A DNA stretch of 64,000 bases, from the NCBI RefSeq assembly GCF_014049385.1, contig NZ_JACAOA010000003.1, positions 1-64,000 on the forward strand, read 5' to 3'. Positions 18,311-27,600 of this stretch are shown in pieces; the first letter of the stretch is position 1, and the number at the start of each line of letters is the position of its first letter. The translations under genes were made by a program, and so were the position numbers. The notes under the pieces are model-generated. The model did not search any database, was not told the DNA's origin, and saw nothing but the letters and a program-made list of their open reading frames with translations. Source of the DNA: Ruoffia halotolerans. Lineage in GTDB: Bacteria; Bacillota; Bacilli; Lactobacillales; Aerococcaceae.

Positions 18311-19195
18311 TTATTGAATCGAATTATAGTATTCTTCCGCAACTTCCATATAGTCTCGCCCATCAATATCAACACTAGCATTCAAATCTACAACAGTTTG
18401 TGTATCCAGTGTTGCGTTAATGTTATTAATAATTGTTTCAATATCAGGGTTCGCTTCGAGTATATCTTGGCGAACAATCGGCACTAAATTATAGGGTGGC
18501 CAGAAGTTTTGGTCATCTTCTAATACTTTATACATATCAGTATTCGATAATTGCCCTTCAGTTGTGTATGCAGGTGTCGCATCAGCTTCATCACTACTTA
18601 AGACTTGATATTTTAAGCTATTATCATAGACAGTGATTGATTCAAAATTGAATTCACCGTAGACTTCCTCAAGTCCTTCTAAGCCGTCTTCTCGTTCTTC
18701 AAATTCACCTTGAGACGCAAAGCGAATGCTTTCAGCATTTGCTTGTAAATCACTGATTGTATCAATACCGTATTCTTCAGAAGCAGCAGTTGTAATTGCG
18801 ATACCTTGTGAATCGTTCGCTGGCGCATATTCAAGTGTCGTTAACTCGCCACCTTCTTCGTAAGCATTACGAATTGTTTCAGCAACACTATCAGGATCTG
18901 TGTCCATCGGTAAGTTGAAGATACTTAATAAGGCTGTCCCAGTATATTCTGGATACAAATCAATTTCTGCATTTTCAATCGCTTTAGGTATTACTGAACT
19001 TGCGATACTTGGTACGCGCTCAACTGAGTAACCATTCTCTTCTAAGGCTAAGGCGTAAATTTCACTCACGATTAAACTTTCAGTGAAATCTTTTGAACCA
19101 ATCTTAATGGTATCACTTGAAGCACCTGATGTACAACCGACAAGGACTAAACTGACTAAGACGAGTAAGGTAATTATATTTTTTGCTTTTTTCAT
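18311..19195 (-). CDS. osmoprotectant-binding lipoprotein (OpuCC/OsmX-like)
   Basis: 294 aa from ATG 19195 (AAAAGGAG upstream); 27 extra codons of open frame upstream have no site. Lipoprotein signal MKKAKN..LVLVGCTSGASS with the acceptor Cys near residue 21. The mature domain begins TIKIGSKDFTESLIVSEIYA, the hallmark of the OpuAC/OpuCC quaternary-amine binding family, and has YPEYTGTALL and PAYTTEGQL blocks. It is exported and tethered to the outer face of the membrane and delivers substrate to the two permeases. Confidence 0.92.
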   Translation of the reverse strand: MKKAKNIITLLVLVSLVLVGCTSGASSDTIKIGSKDFTESLIVSEIYALALEENGYSVERVPSIASSVIPKAIENAEIDLYPEYTGTALLSIFNLPMDTDPDSVAETIRNAYEEGGELTTLEYAPANDSQGIAITTAASEEYGIDTISDLQANAESIRFASQGEFEEREDGLEGLEEVYGEFNFESITVYDNSLKYQVLSSDEADATPAYTTEGQLSNTDMYKVLEDDQNFWPPYNLVPIVRQDILEANPDIETIINNINATLDTQTVVDLNASVDIDGRDYMEVAEEYYNSIQ

Positions 19196-19290
19196 ACTTC
19201 GACTCCTTTTATGATATTGGGTGATTAGCGGTGAAATTTTCGCCACTTTCACCGTAGAGACTGTGATTAATTTCAATTAACAGTAATTTA

Positions 19291-19319
19291 AGTATAGAAT
19301 AATCTCGGTTCTCAAGCAA
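19291..19319 (-). promoter_or_regulatory. promoter of osmoprotectant transporter operon
   Basis: Minus strand TTGCTT (19314-19319), 17-nt spacer, TATACT (19291-19296). Confidence 0.65.
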
Positions 19320-19364
19320 TTGATTGAACTTTAGGAGGAATAAATTTTGCTTGTACTAGTTAAA

Positions 19365-19572
19365 TGGCGTAGCTGGAACAATTTGTTAGTATTCTCCCAG
19401 TTAAACACCTCAACTGGAGCAATTATTTTTTATTCTTCCAGTTAAACACCACAACTGGAACAATTATTTTTTATTCTTCCAGTTAAACACCACAACTGGA
19501 ACAATTATTTATTATTCCTCCTGTTAACCGCTGTAGCTGGAACAATTTGTTACTATTCTTCCAGTTAACCAC
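19365..19572. repeat. tandem 41-bp hairpin repeat array, family B (5 units)
   Basis: CTGGA words start at 19373, 19414, 19455, 19496 and 19537, an exact 41-bp period. Each unit contains AACTGGAA, an A/T-rich centre and TTCCAGTT, so each can fold into a hairpin; units are separated by AAACACCAC-like spacers. Units 3 and 4 are nearly identical, the outer ones diverge. The array fills the gap between the polA terminator and the osmoprotectant operon promoter. Confidence 0.9.
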
Positions 19573-19585
19573 TCATATAAACACC

Positions 19586-19618
19586 AAAAGACCCCCACCC
19601 TATTAAGAGTGAGAGTCA
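19586..19618 (-). terminator. polA terminator
   Basis: GACTCTCAC/GTGGGGGTC stem (with G-U pairs) followed on the minus strand by TTTTGG. Confidence 0.6.
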
Positions 19619-19629
19619 AGTATTCAATA

Positions 19630-22293
19630 TTATAGTTCGTACCAATTAATCCCTTGGTTATAGTCAACTTCTAAAGGTACGTCTAAGTTAGCGGCGTGTT
19701 CCATGATTTCAGGTACGAGCTCACTTAAGCGTTCCATCTCCTCTGCTGGTGCTTCTAAGATCAACTCATCATGCACTTGTAGTAAGATTCTTGCTTGAAG
19801 TCCTTCATCGTCAATAGCTTTTTGTAGACGAATCATCGCGATTTTCAAGATATCCGCTGCTGTCCCTTGAATTGGCGAGTTCATCGCTGTACGTTCTGCA
19901 AATGAACGAATATTGAAGTTACTTGCCTTAATGTCAGGTAAGTATCGGCGGCGATGGAATAATGTGCTGACGTAGCCATCTTCTCGAGCTTTTTCAACAA
20001 TGTCATCCATAAATTTCTGAACACCTGGGTACATTTCAAAGTAACGTTCAATGAATTCTTTTGCTTCAGGTCTTGGAATATTTAAGTTTTGTGACAATCC
20101 GTAATCACTAATTCCATATACAATTCCGAAGTTTACAGCTTTAGCTTGGCGACGTAAGTTACTATCAACATCTGACGTCGATTCTAAATTGAATACACGT
20201 CTTGCAGTAGCCGAGTGAATATCTTCACCCGCAATAAAGTCATTCGTCATATGCTCTTCTTGACTGATGTGTGCAAGCACACGAAGTTCAATTTGCGAAT
20301 AGTCGGCGCCAAATAATTGCCAACCTTCTTCTGAAGGAACGAAGGCTTGACGAATTTTACGGCCTTCTTCTAAACGTACCGGAATATTTTGTAAGTTTGG
20401 ATCCGCACTACTTAAACGACCCGTTTGCGTTAAAGTTTGGACGAATTTCGTATGGATCTTCCCATCTTCTTTAATATATCCTGGTAGGCCAGCTAAGTAA
20501 GTTCCTTGAAGTTTACTGATAGAACGGTAATCAAGAATTTCTTGAATAATGGGATGCTTATCTAACAGTTTTTCAAGAACGTTGGCAGCTGTACTGTAAC
20601 CTGTTTTAGTCTTTTTAATGACTGGCAAGCCCATCTTATCGAATAGAATTTCACCTAACTGTTTTGGTGAATTCACGTTAAATTCTTCACCCGCGTATTC
20701 GTGAATACGTGCTTCCATTTGTTTTAATCGTTCGATTAATTCTTCGTTCTTCTCTTCTAATGTTGCGCCGTCTACTTTAATTCCAGCGATTTCCATTCGA
20801 GCTAGAACACGTGCCACTGGCACTTCGATGTCTTCGTATAGATCATCCATCTCTAAATCAACTAGACGAGTACGTAATGGCTCTACTAACGCATCCAATG
20901 CCATAGCTTTACTTGCAACATGATTTACCGTTACCTCTGTGTCTTCTGCTAATTTTCGTTTCGCGCCTTTTCCATATATTATCTCGTCTAACTCAACGTT
21001 CACTGGCACTTCTAAAGCTCTGACGACGTTCGCAATCTCATCCATATGATTCGCTTCAACGAGGTAAGCTGCAATTAATGTATCGAAGATAATACCTTTT
21101 AATTGAATGTCGTAATGACTTGTTAAGACTTCATCACGTTTAGAATCGAATAAGATTTTATCAACAGACTCATCTTCTAGCCACGCTTTAAAGTTAGTAT
21201 CATTTAAAGCCACAGATGCTTCAGCAACATAGACCGTATTTTCAACTTGATCGTACCAGGAAACATATAAGACATCATCAAAATGATAATTATCACCAAC
21301 TGTTTCAAGGTATAAAGCTGTCTGTTTTGGTAAGATGCTTTCAGTGATTTCGCCCACGAACTTTACGTCATATTCAAGTTGTGGTTCATCTGACTCTATC
21401 GCTGTGATAACAATATCTGAAGTCGCTTGAAGTTCATTTAGAAAACTATTGAATTCCATTTGGCGGTAAAATTCCACTAGCTCTTCCATATTTTTTCCTT
21501 CATAAGTGATGTCATCAATCTCAATTTCAATTGGAGCATCCAGTAGGATTTCAGCTAACTCTCTACTCATGAACGCTTCTTCTTTTTCATTGGTTAAATT
21601 TTCTTTCATCTTAGATGGTTTTAATTCATCTAGACGCTCATACAATTCTTCGACAGAATGATATTCTTTGATCAATTTAATGGCCGTCTTCTCACCAATG
21701 CGTGTGACACCTGGGTAATTATCCGATGGATCTCCCATTAAACCTTTTAGCTCAATAAACTGCTTTGGCGTCACTCCGTATGTTTCCATCACTGTCTCTG
21801 GCGTATAAGCTTCTAATTGGCTCACACCTTTACGAGTAATATACACCGTGACGTTGTCTGTTGCGAGTTGGATTAAGTCTTTATCACCTGAAATAACAAT
21901 GACTTCATCATCCGAATCTGCTTGATGAGCGAGTGTTCCAATCACATCATCCGCTTCATAATGCAAGATATCATAGTGTTTCATTCCATATGCATCGAGT
22001 AAGACTTTAAGATAAGGCATTTGTTCTTTGAATTCACTTGGCGTTTTTTGTCGCCCGCCTTTGTATTCTTTAAACATGTCCGTTCTGAAAGTCACTTCAC
22101 TTTTATCAAATGCGACTAAAATATGTGTCGGTTGAAATTTTTCCATGACACTGTCTAACATTCGATGAAAGCTGTAAAGGGCATTCGTGTGCAAACCCGA
22201 TTTGTTCTTGAAACGGTCTAAATCTAAGATCGAATAAAAAGCTCGAAAGGCAAGACTACTTCCGTCAATTAACATAATTTTACGTTGACTCAT
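19630..22293 (-). CDS. polA: DNA polymerase I
   Basis: 887 aa from ATG 22293 (MSQRKIMLIDGSSLAFRAFY), with GGAGG 8 nt upstream. Order: 5'-3' exonuclease domain (1-290; YEADDVIGTLA, ISGDKDLIQL, MGDPSDNYPG), then a degenerate 3'-5' exonuclease domain (about 310-480; the first motif reads LYLETVGD rather than a DxE), then the polymerase (from about 520) with RRQAKAVNFGIVYGIS and the QVHDEL motif C. Lack of proofreading residues is usual for PolA of Bacilli. It fills gaps in repair and lagging-strand synthesis. Confidence 0.96.
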   Translation of the reverse strand: MSQRKIMLIDGSSLAFRAFYSILDLDRFKNKSGLHTNALYSFHRMLDSVMEKFQPTHILVAFDKSEVTFRTDMFKEYKGGRQKTPSEFKEQMPYLKVLLDAYGMKHYDILHYEADDVIGTLAHQADSDDEVIVISGDKDLIQLATDNVTVYITRKGVSQLEAYTPETVMETYGVTPKQFIELKGLMGDPSDNYPGVTRIGEKTAIKLIKEYHSVEELYERLDELKPSKMKENLTNEKEEAFMSRELAEILLDAPIEIEIDDITYEGKNMEELVEFYRQMEFNSFLNELQATSDIVITAIESDEPQLEYDVKFVGEITESILPKQTALYLETVGDNYHFDDVLYVSWYDQVENTVYVAEASVALNDTNFKAWLEDESVDKILFDSKRDEVLTSHYDIQLKGIIFDTLIAAYLVEANHMDEIANVVRALEVPVNVELDEIIYGKGAKRKLAEDTEVTVNHVASKAMALDALVEPLRTRLVDLEMDDLYEDIEVPVARVLARMEIAGIKVDGATLEEKNEELIERLKQMEARIHEYAGEEFNVNSPKQLGEILFDKMGLPVIKKTKTGYSTAANVLEKLLDKHPIIQEILDYRSISKLQGTYLAGLPGYIKEDGKIHTKFVQTLTQTGRLSSADPNLQNIPVRLEEGRKIRQAFVPSEEGWQLFGADYSQIELRVLAHISQEEHMTNDFIAGEDIHSATARRVFNLESTSDVDSNLRRQAKAVNFGIVYGISDYGLSQNLNIPRPEAKEFIERYFEMYPGVQKFMDDIVEKAREDGYVSTLFHRRRYLPDIKASNFNIRSFAERTAMNSPIQGTAADILKIAMIRLQKAIDDEGLQARILLQVHDELILEAPAEEMERLSELVPEIMEHAANLDVPLEVDYNQGINWYEL

Positions 22294-22327
22294 TGAATAT
22301 TCCTCCATCTTTAATTATTAAGCACAA

Positions 22328-22357
22328 ACAGCCAACGAATTCTAACTCGTTGGCCGC
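22328..22357 (-). terminator. murC operon terminator
   Basis: GCCAACGAG/CGTTGGC hairpin with a weak T-rich tail, between murC and polA on the minus strand. Confidence 0.55.
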
Positions 22358-22371
22358 TTGTTGTATCTATT

Positions 22372-23712
22372 CTATAATCGGTTCGGGCTTAAGTTAGCAT
22401 ATGCTTTCTCAAATTGACGAGAAAGTTCATCAATGTCTCCTGCGCCCATGAACAGAAATACTGCATCTTTATAATCCATTAAAGGTGATAAATGATCAGT
22501 TGAGATGATTTCAACATTTTGATGGATTAGTTTCGCAAGGTCTTCAATGGTTACTTCCCCATTCGCTTCACGCGCTGAGTTAAATATCTCTACAAGATAT
22601 ACTTTGTCCGCTAATGACAAGGACTCTGCAAACTCATTTAACATCGCCACTGTTCTAGAGAACGTATGCGGTTGGAAGATTGCGACAATTTCACGATTTG
22701 GGTAGCGTTGTTTCGCTGCATCAATGGTTGCAGTTATCTCAGATGGATGATGTGCGTAGTCATCAATGATAGTTAAATCTTGAATTTGACGCGCAGAGAA
22801 ACGGCGTTTAACCCCACCAAAAGTAGCGATATGCTCTTTAATCTCTTCTGCTTTGAAACCTTCTAAGTAAAGCACAGTGATAACTGCTAAGGCATTTAAG
22901 ATATTGTGCTCACCAAATATTGGAATCGCAAATCTTCCAAAGACTTCTCCGTCAATCACAACGTCGAATTCCGAACCTTCAACAGTACGGTCGATATTTT
23001 TTGCATGTACTTGTGAATCTTCAGTCAGTCCATAGTAATAAATAGGCACTTCTGCCTTTAATTGCGATAAATATTCGTCATCCCCACAAGCAATAATTGC
23101 TTTATTCGCTTGATTAGAGAACGTTTGAATCGCTTCAAATACATCCTCAATTGAGCGGTAGTAATCTGGATGATCAAAATCAACGTTAGTAACAATAGTA
23201 TAATCCGGTTTGTAAGCTAAAAAATGTCGGCGGTATTCACATGCTTCTAGTGCAAAGTATGTCGCTGTCTCATCCCCAAATCCAGTTCCGTCACCAATTA
23301 AATAACTTGTCGGTGCTAGGTTTTTCAAAGTGTGTGATAGCAAGCCGGTTGTTGACGTCTTACCATGTGAACCTGTCACTGCAATACTTGTATAGTTTTG
23401 AATCAAGCCACCAATAAAGTCATGGTAACGATAAATTTCTAGTCCTAATTCTCTGGCTTTAACTAATTCTGGATGATCATCATTAAATGCATTCCCTGCA
23501 ATAATTGTTAAATCCTCAGTAATATTGTCAGCATCAAATTCTAGAATCGTAATATTTTGGTTTTCTAATTCTTGTTGTGTAAAGAAATATTTCCCTACAT
23601 CACTTCCTTGAACTTCAAAGCCTTCGCCGTGAAGAATCAGTGCTAATGCACTCATTCCAGACCCTTTTATTCCAACAAAATGATATTTATGTTCTTTATT
23701 AATCATATTCAT
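22372..23712 (-). CDS. murC: UDP-N-acetylmuramate-L-alanine ligase
   Basis: 446 aa. Substrate domain starts YHFVGIKGSGMSALALILHG; ATP loop VTGSHGKTSTTGLL (about residues 113-126); central YFALEACEYRRHF and NVDFDHPDYY; C-terminal IDDYAHHPSEI. It adds L-Ala to UDP-MurNAc, the first committed peptide-stem step. GGAGG precedes the ATG. Last of a four-gene minus-strand run (M42 peptidase, YtpR, 202-aa protein, MurC) with gaps of 15-38 nt. Confidence 0.96.
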   Translation of the reverse strand: MNMINKEHKYHFVGIKGSGMSALALILHGEGFEVQGSDVGKYFFTQQELENQNITILEFDADNITEDLTIIAGNAFNDDHPELVKARELGLEIYRYHDFIGGLIQNYTSIAVTGSHGKTSTTGLLSHTLKNLAPTSYLIGDGTGFGDETATYFALEACEYRRHFLAYKPDYTIVTNVDFDHPDYYRSIEDVFEAIQTFSNQANKAIIACGDDEYLSQLKAEVPIYYYGLTEDSQVHAKNIDRTVEGSEFDVVIDGEVFGRFAIPIFGEHNILNALAVITVLYLEGFKAEEIKEHIATFGGVKRRFSARQIQDLTIIDDYAHHPSEITATIDAAKQRYPNREIVAIFQPHTFSRTVAMLNEFAESLSLADKVYLVEIFNSAREANGEVTIEDLAKLIHQNVEIISTDHLSPLMDYKDAVFLFMGAGDIDELSRQFEKAYANLSPNRL

Positions 23713-23727
23713 ATATTTTATTGCCTC

Positions 23728-24336
23728 CTAGTCCTCAAACAATAAGAAGTTGTTTTTAGATTTTTGCAATCTTTTAGCTAGTAATCTTGTATTCTCGTCT
23801 ACTTTTCGGTTGCTTAATTTTGGTTTCTTATATGGTTTTGGTAATTCAGTCGCTTTGAAAGGTCGCTCTTCAAATGAATTGTCTTGAATTTGTTCTTCTT
23901 CATCTTGAACTTCATGAGTATTTGCCACTTGTTTCTTAAATGAAGGTTCATAATTGGACCTCAGAGACGGTTTAGTTGCATCCCAGTCACTGACTACCGT
24001 TGATGTTTCATCATCGCTTGATTGAATTTCTTCTAAGCTCTGTTGTGTATTTAACGATGTCGTCTGTTTATTTTGCTTCTTCAAAAAAGGAATCTCATAA
24101 TGTTCCAGTCCACTTTGTTGAGTTGTCTGTTTTGGTTCACGAAGTGAGTCCTCTTTTGTTTCTTTCGCTTCAACCAGCTGATTATCTTTGGGTTGTTGCT
24201 TTTTCTTTTGTTGATTCAGATAGGCTGGTTCAAACTTAGATTTACCAGAATCCATTCCTTGAGTTGGATGAGCGAAGCGTCTTTTATCTGACTGACCACT
24301 TCGGTTGTTAAATGCGGGTCCTTCGTATTTTTTCAT
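23728..24336 (-). CDS. disordered protein with repeated aromatic-E-x-P motif
   Basis: 202 aa, rich in Gln, Lys, Ser and Glu, with no membrane segment and no recognised domain. Short motifs recur through the sequence: YEGPAF (residue 4), FEPAYL (36), YEIPFLKKQ (81), YEPSFKKQ (about 129) and ERPFKATELPKPYKKPK (about 157). It ends with a basic helix-like segment (VDENTRLLAKRLQKSKNNFLLFED). The pattern suggests a scaffold of repeated short binding motifs. It lies 15 nt upstream of murC and 38 nt after ytpR, so it is probably co-expressed with cell-wall synthesis. No family recognised. Confidence 0.7.
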   Translation of the reverse strand: MKKYEGPAFNNRSGQSDKRRFAHPTQGMDSGKSKFEPAYLNQQKKKQQPKDNQLVEAKETKEDSLREPKQTTQQSGLEHYEIPFLKKQNKQTTSLNTQQSLEEIQSSDDETSTVVSDWDATKPSLRSNYEPSFKKQVANTHEVQDEEEQIQDNSFEERPFKATELPKPYKKPKLSNRKVDENTRLLAKRLQKSKNNFLLFED

Positions 24337-24374
24337 TATTACACATCCTTGACTACTAGTTTAATCAACTTTTA

Positions 24375-25004
24375 TTACTTGTATGATGCGACAACTTCTT
24401 CTAGGCTCATTCCTGGCTCAAAAGAATCTTTCAACTCCCAAATACCTGGTAAATCTTCGATATCAGATAAACCTAATTCACGGGTTGAACAAATCATACC
24501 AAAACTTTCAACACCACGTAATTCACCTGGCCAAATAATCATACCGTTTGGCATCATAGCGCCTGGGCGAGCGACAAGTACGTTCATATCTTCAGCGATA
24601 TTGTCTGCACCACAAACAATTTGTAAAACTTCTCCACCTATATTAGTTTGTGTGACTGATAAGTGGTCGCTATCCTCGTGTTTTTTACATGATTCAACGT
24701 ATCCTACTACGAATTTAGGTTTTGAGTCAACTTCTACTTCAATGTCAAAACCTGCTTCTTTAATCTTGTCATTAACTTGAGACACTTGTTCTTCAGTTAA
24801 ATCAACATTCCCATGACCATTTGGTTTAAATATTTCAGAAATATTAAATAAATTAATTGACATTACTTGGTTATCTTGAGTGCTATCTCTCACAATTGTC
24901 ACACCATTATTTGATTCTGTTGATAAATGATTCTCGTTGGCTTTCCCACGAGTTAACATTAAGACATCTCCAACACCTTGCTCATTGTAAAATGCAATCC
25001 ACAT
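24375..25004 (-). CDS. ytpR: YtpR-type tRNA-binding domain protein
   Basis: 209 aa. An N-terminal DUF4479-like half (1-90, MWIAFYNEQGVGDVLML) is followed by a tRNA-binding OB-fold (about 95-205): KFVVGYVESCKKHEDSDHLSVTQTN, QIVCGADNI, VARPGAMMPNG and GMICSTRELGL. This domain is shared with the beta subunit of PheRS and with Arc1p/Trbp111. The precise role of the free-standing protein is not known. It follows the M42 peptidase gene by 29 nt. Confidence 0.9.
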   Translation of the reverse strand: MWIAFYNEQGVGDVLMLTRGKANENHLSTESNNGVTIVRDSTQDNQVMSINLFNISEIFKPNGHGNVDLTEEQVSQVNDKIKEAGFDIEVEVDSKPKFVVGYVESCKKHEDSDHLSVTQTNIGGEVLQIVCGADNIAEDMNVLVARPGAMMPNGMIIWPGELRGVESFGMICSTRELGLSDIEDLPGIWELKDSFEPGMSLEEVVASYK

Positions 25005-25033
25005 AATTATTATATCCTTTCTTTCAGCCGATA

Positions 25034-26113
25034 TTAAGTATTTTGAACTAACGTTTCGTAAGTCGTACGATCAAATGTTGTGACGACAGCTTCTAACATT
25101 GCTTGTGCAGCTTCATAGTCAGAAATTCTAAAGAGTGATTGATGTCCATGAATATATCTCGCTGGCACACCAATAACTCCACTGATGACACCTTCATTCA
25201 TCGTGTGAGCAGCACCTGCGTCAGTTCCACCTTTTGAGAAGAAATATTGATACGGAATATTGTTTGTCTCTGCCGTATCTAATAAATATTCACGTAAACC
25301 TTTGTGAGTAATCATTCCTGGATCTTGAACGCGTAGTAAGAAGCCTTCGCCTAAGCGACCTTGAACATCTTTCTTGCCTTCAGCATCAGCAGCTGGTGAG
25401 CAATCAACCGCTAAGAATAGATCGGGTTGATAACGGTGAACTGCTCCACGAATACCACGTAAGCCCACTTCCTCTTGAACAGATGCGCCCATAATTAATT
25501 CTGACTTAAGCGATTGACCTTGGATTTTTTCTAATGTATCTAAGATTACAGCACTTCCGTAACGGTTATCCCAAGCTTTACTAATGATTGATTCATTATT
25601 CGCTGTCCGAATCGTCTCTACATCTGGGACTAAACTATCGCCTGGACGAACGCCGTAAGACATTGCTTCTTCTTTGGAAGTAAAACCAGCATCAAATAAA
25701 ATATCTGATGGTTTGAGTGATTGAGCTTTGCTTCCACGTAATAAGTGAGGCGCTACTGCACTTGAGACACAAGGATAGTTACCTTGCTTGGTTTGTAAAG
25801 TAAAACGTTGTGCGGATACAGCGTAAACATTCCAGCCACCGATTGGTGTCACTTTGAATGTTCCGTTTTCGTTTATTTGGCTTACCATGAAACCTACTTC
25901 ATCCATATGAGCTGCTACCATTAATTTAGGTGCATCTTCTGTTGATGATTTTTTTATTCCAAAGATATTTCCTAAGCCACTTATCTCAACTTCATCAACA
26001 AGTGGTGTTAATTTCTCTTTGAGGTAAGCTCTTACTTCGCCCTCATTACCGGAAATTCCTTGTAATTCAGTTAATTCTTTAATTCGTTTAAATTGATTAT
26101 CATTAATAGTCAT
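25034..26113 (-). CDS. pepA: M42 family aminopeptidase (glutamyl aminopeptidase-like)
   Basis: 359 aa. Two-zinc peptidase residues are visible: AAHMDEVGFMV (His/Asp), KAWDNRYGSAV (bridging Asp), QEEVGLRG (Glu pair), AVDCSPAAD and GGTDAGAAH. This is the tetrahedral cytosolic aminopeptidase family (PepA/FrvX/YsdC). Specificity for glutamate is guessed from lactic-acid-bacterial relatives. It leads the ytpR-murC run and has a GGAGG site 12 nt before the ATG. The gene symbol is tentative. Confidence 0.88.
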   Translation of the reverse strand: MTINDNQFKRIKELTELQGISGNEGEVRAYLKEKLTPLVDEVEISGLGNIFGIKKSSTEDAPKLMVAAHMDEVGFMVSQINENGTFKVTPIGGWNVYAVSAQRFTLQTKQGNYPCVSSAVAPHLLRGSKAQSLKPSDILFDAGFTSKEEAMSYGVRPGDSLVPDVETIRTANNESIISKAWDNRYGSAVILDTLEKIQGQSLKSELIMGASVQEEVGLRGIRGAVHRYQPDLFLAVDCSPAADAEGKKDVQGRLGEGFLLRVQDPGMITHKGLREYLLDTAETNNIPYQYFFSKGGTDAGAAHTMNEGVISGVIGVPARYIHGHQSLFRISDYEAAQAMLEAVVTTFDRTTYETLVQNT

Positions 26114-26342
26114 GCAGTTAAACTGCCTCCTTCTAATATAATTTATCTGTAAACAATCCCTTTAATTGTTGCACAAATCGCGTCAAAATGCAATTTATTA
26201 GTAACTATTATTACACTGAGAATTCTCTCATCAAAACTTGTATTATACACATTTTATATAATGGTTTCCAAGGTTTTCTTTAGCCATGAAACAGACAACG
26301 TGTTAAACTAGTTTAAGAATCTAAAATTAGGAGTGAAAGTAC

Positions 26343-26711
26343 ATGCGTGAAAATAAAAACAATAAAAATCAAAACTACAATTATGATAATAACGGTCTCT
26401 TAGGTGGACTACTTTTAGCAACCGGTGTCCTCATCGGATCAGCAGCTACGTTACTAATTAAAGAAAACCGTCCTAAAAAAGCAGGTCTTGTCTTAGAGAC
26501 AGCAAAAAACCGCCTCGGACAAAATGGCAACGTTGTTGGTTCTTGGATCGATTACGATTCAATTGAATATGATTTATTTGAAGACAAGCCCCTTGTTTAC
26601 ATTGGTGGCGTCACTGTAGAAAATGCTGAAGGTCGTTTACAATATCAATTCGCAAGTGATATTTATACGGGTGAACTTATCGATTATTATTTAATTAATC
26701 AAAATAACTAA
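26343..26711 (+). CDS. small membrane-anchored protein, PepSY-like C-terminus
   Basis: 122 aa. An Asn/Lys-rich start (residues 1-17) leads to a Gly/Leu/Ala membrane helix (18-40, GLLGGLLLATGVLIGSAATLL), a basic stop-transfer segment, then about 80 residues ending VYIGGVTVENAEGRLQYQFASD. The last part resembles a small alpha/beta fold of PepSY type, weakly. RBS GGAGTGAAAGTAC. It stands alone between the murC run and the ytmP-like gene; the function is unknown. Confidence 0.6.
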   Translation: MRENKNNKNQNYNYDNNGLLGGLLLATGVLIGSAATLLIKENRPKKAGLVLETAKNRLGQNGNVVGSWIDYDSIEYDLFEDKPLVYIGGVTVENAEGRLQYQFASDIYTGELIDYYLINQNN

Positions 26712-26718
26712 AAAAAGA

Positions 26719-26746
26719 TTGACCCTAATTCTTATCATGGTAAAAT
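26719..26746 (+). promoter_or_regulatory. promoter of ytmP-like/trmB operon
   Basis: TTGACC (26719-26724), 16-nt spacer with TGG at its end, TAAAAT (26741-26746). Confidence 0.65.
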
Positions 26747-26797
26747 ATTTGATATTGTGATTTTTTTAAGTTAATTTTGGGGGAGGCAGAATAATCT

Positions 26798-27586
26798 ATG
26801 TATGACCAACAAGGCGATTGGGAGCTTCACCCACTTGCAGGTGCATCTGGTGATGCTTATATGGGCATAAAATCAGACGAGAAAGTATTCTTTAAACGAA
26901 ATACTTCTCCTTTTATCGCAGCATTATCTGCTGAAGGCATTGCTCCCAAATTAATGTGGACGCAAAGAACCTTCTCTGGCGATACTATTACCGCTCAAGA
27001 ATGGAAAGATGGACGTCTATTAAAGAAAGAAGATATGGGATCTCCGGAAGTCATTGAATTAATCCGACAAATACATGAATCGGATAGTTTATTATTGATG
27101 CTCAAGCGAATGGGCGAGCATAACTTTTATCCGCTGGACTTTATAGAACAATACTTTGTTGGCTTGGCACCTACACTTGCAGAAAATCATTTATTAAACG
27201 AAGTGATTCGACATATGGAAGATGCCATTGACAAAGATTTTTATGATGTGCGCCGGACAGTATGCCATGGAGATTTAAATCATAATAACTTTTTGAAGAG
27301 CCATGATGACCATCTCTATCTCGTTGATTGGGAAAGTGTTAAGGTTGCTGATCCTTTAAGTGACATCACAATGATACTTGTACATTATTTTGCCCCGAGT
27401 GAGTGGATGGATTGGTTTGAATTGTATAACTATCCCATAAACAATTCTTTCTACAAACGCGTTCGCTGGTATAGTATGATGAATTGTCTTTATTTAATTA
27501 AGCAATATTATCTTGAAGGCCGTCAACACAAAACCAATGAATACATTATTTTACTTAAAACTATCTATGAAGATTCAACCAATTAA
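26798..27586 (+). CDS. phosphotransferase (APH/choline-kinase fold), YtmP-like
   Basis: 262 aa. The kinase-like catalytic motif VCHGDLNHNNFL (about residues 150-161) and metal-binding LVDWESVKVADPLSDI (about 171-186) are intact. It starts with a short N-lobe (YMGIKSDEKVFFKRN). This is the APH-superfamily gene found next to trmB in Bacilli (ytmP-ytmQ); the substrate is unknown. GGGGGAGG site, own promoter, and the stop is 14 nt before trmB. Confidence 0.85.
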   Translation: MYDQQGDWELHPLAGASGDAYMGIKSDEKVFFKRNTSPFIAALSAEGIAPKLMWTQRTFSGDTITAQEWKDGRLLKKEDMGSPEVIELIRQIHESDSLLLMLKRMGEHNFYPLDFIEQYFVGLAPTLAENHLLNEVIRHMEDAIDKDFYDVRRTVCHGDLNHNNFLKSHDDHLYLVDWESVKVADPLSDITMILVHYFAPSEWMDWFELYNYPINNSFYKRVRWYSMMNCLYLIKQYYLEGRQHKTNEYIILLKTIYEDSTN

Positions 27587-27600
27587 GGAGCAATTAAATT

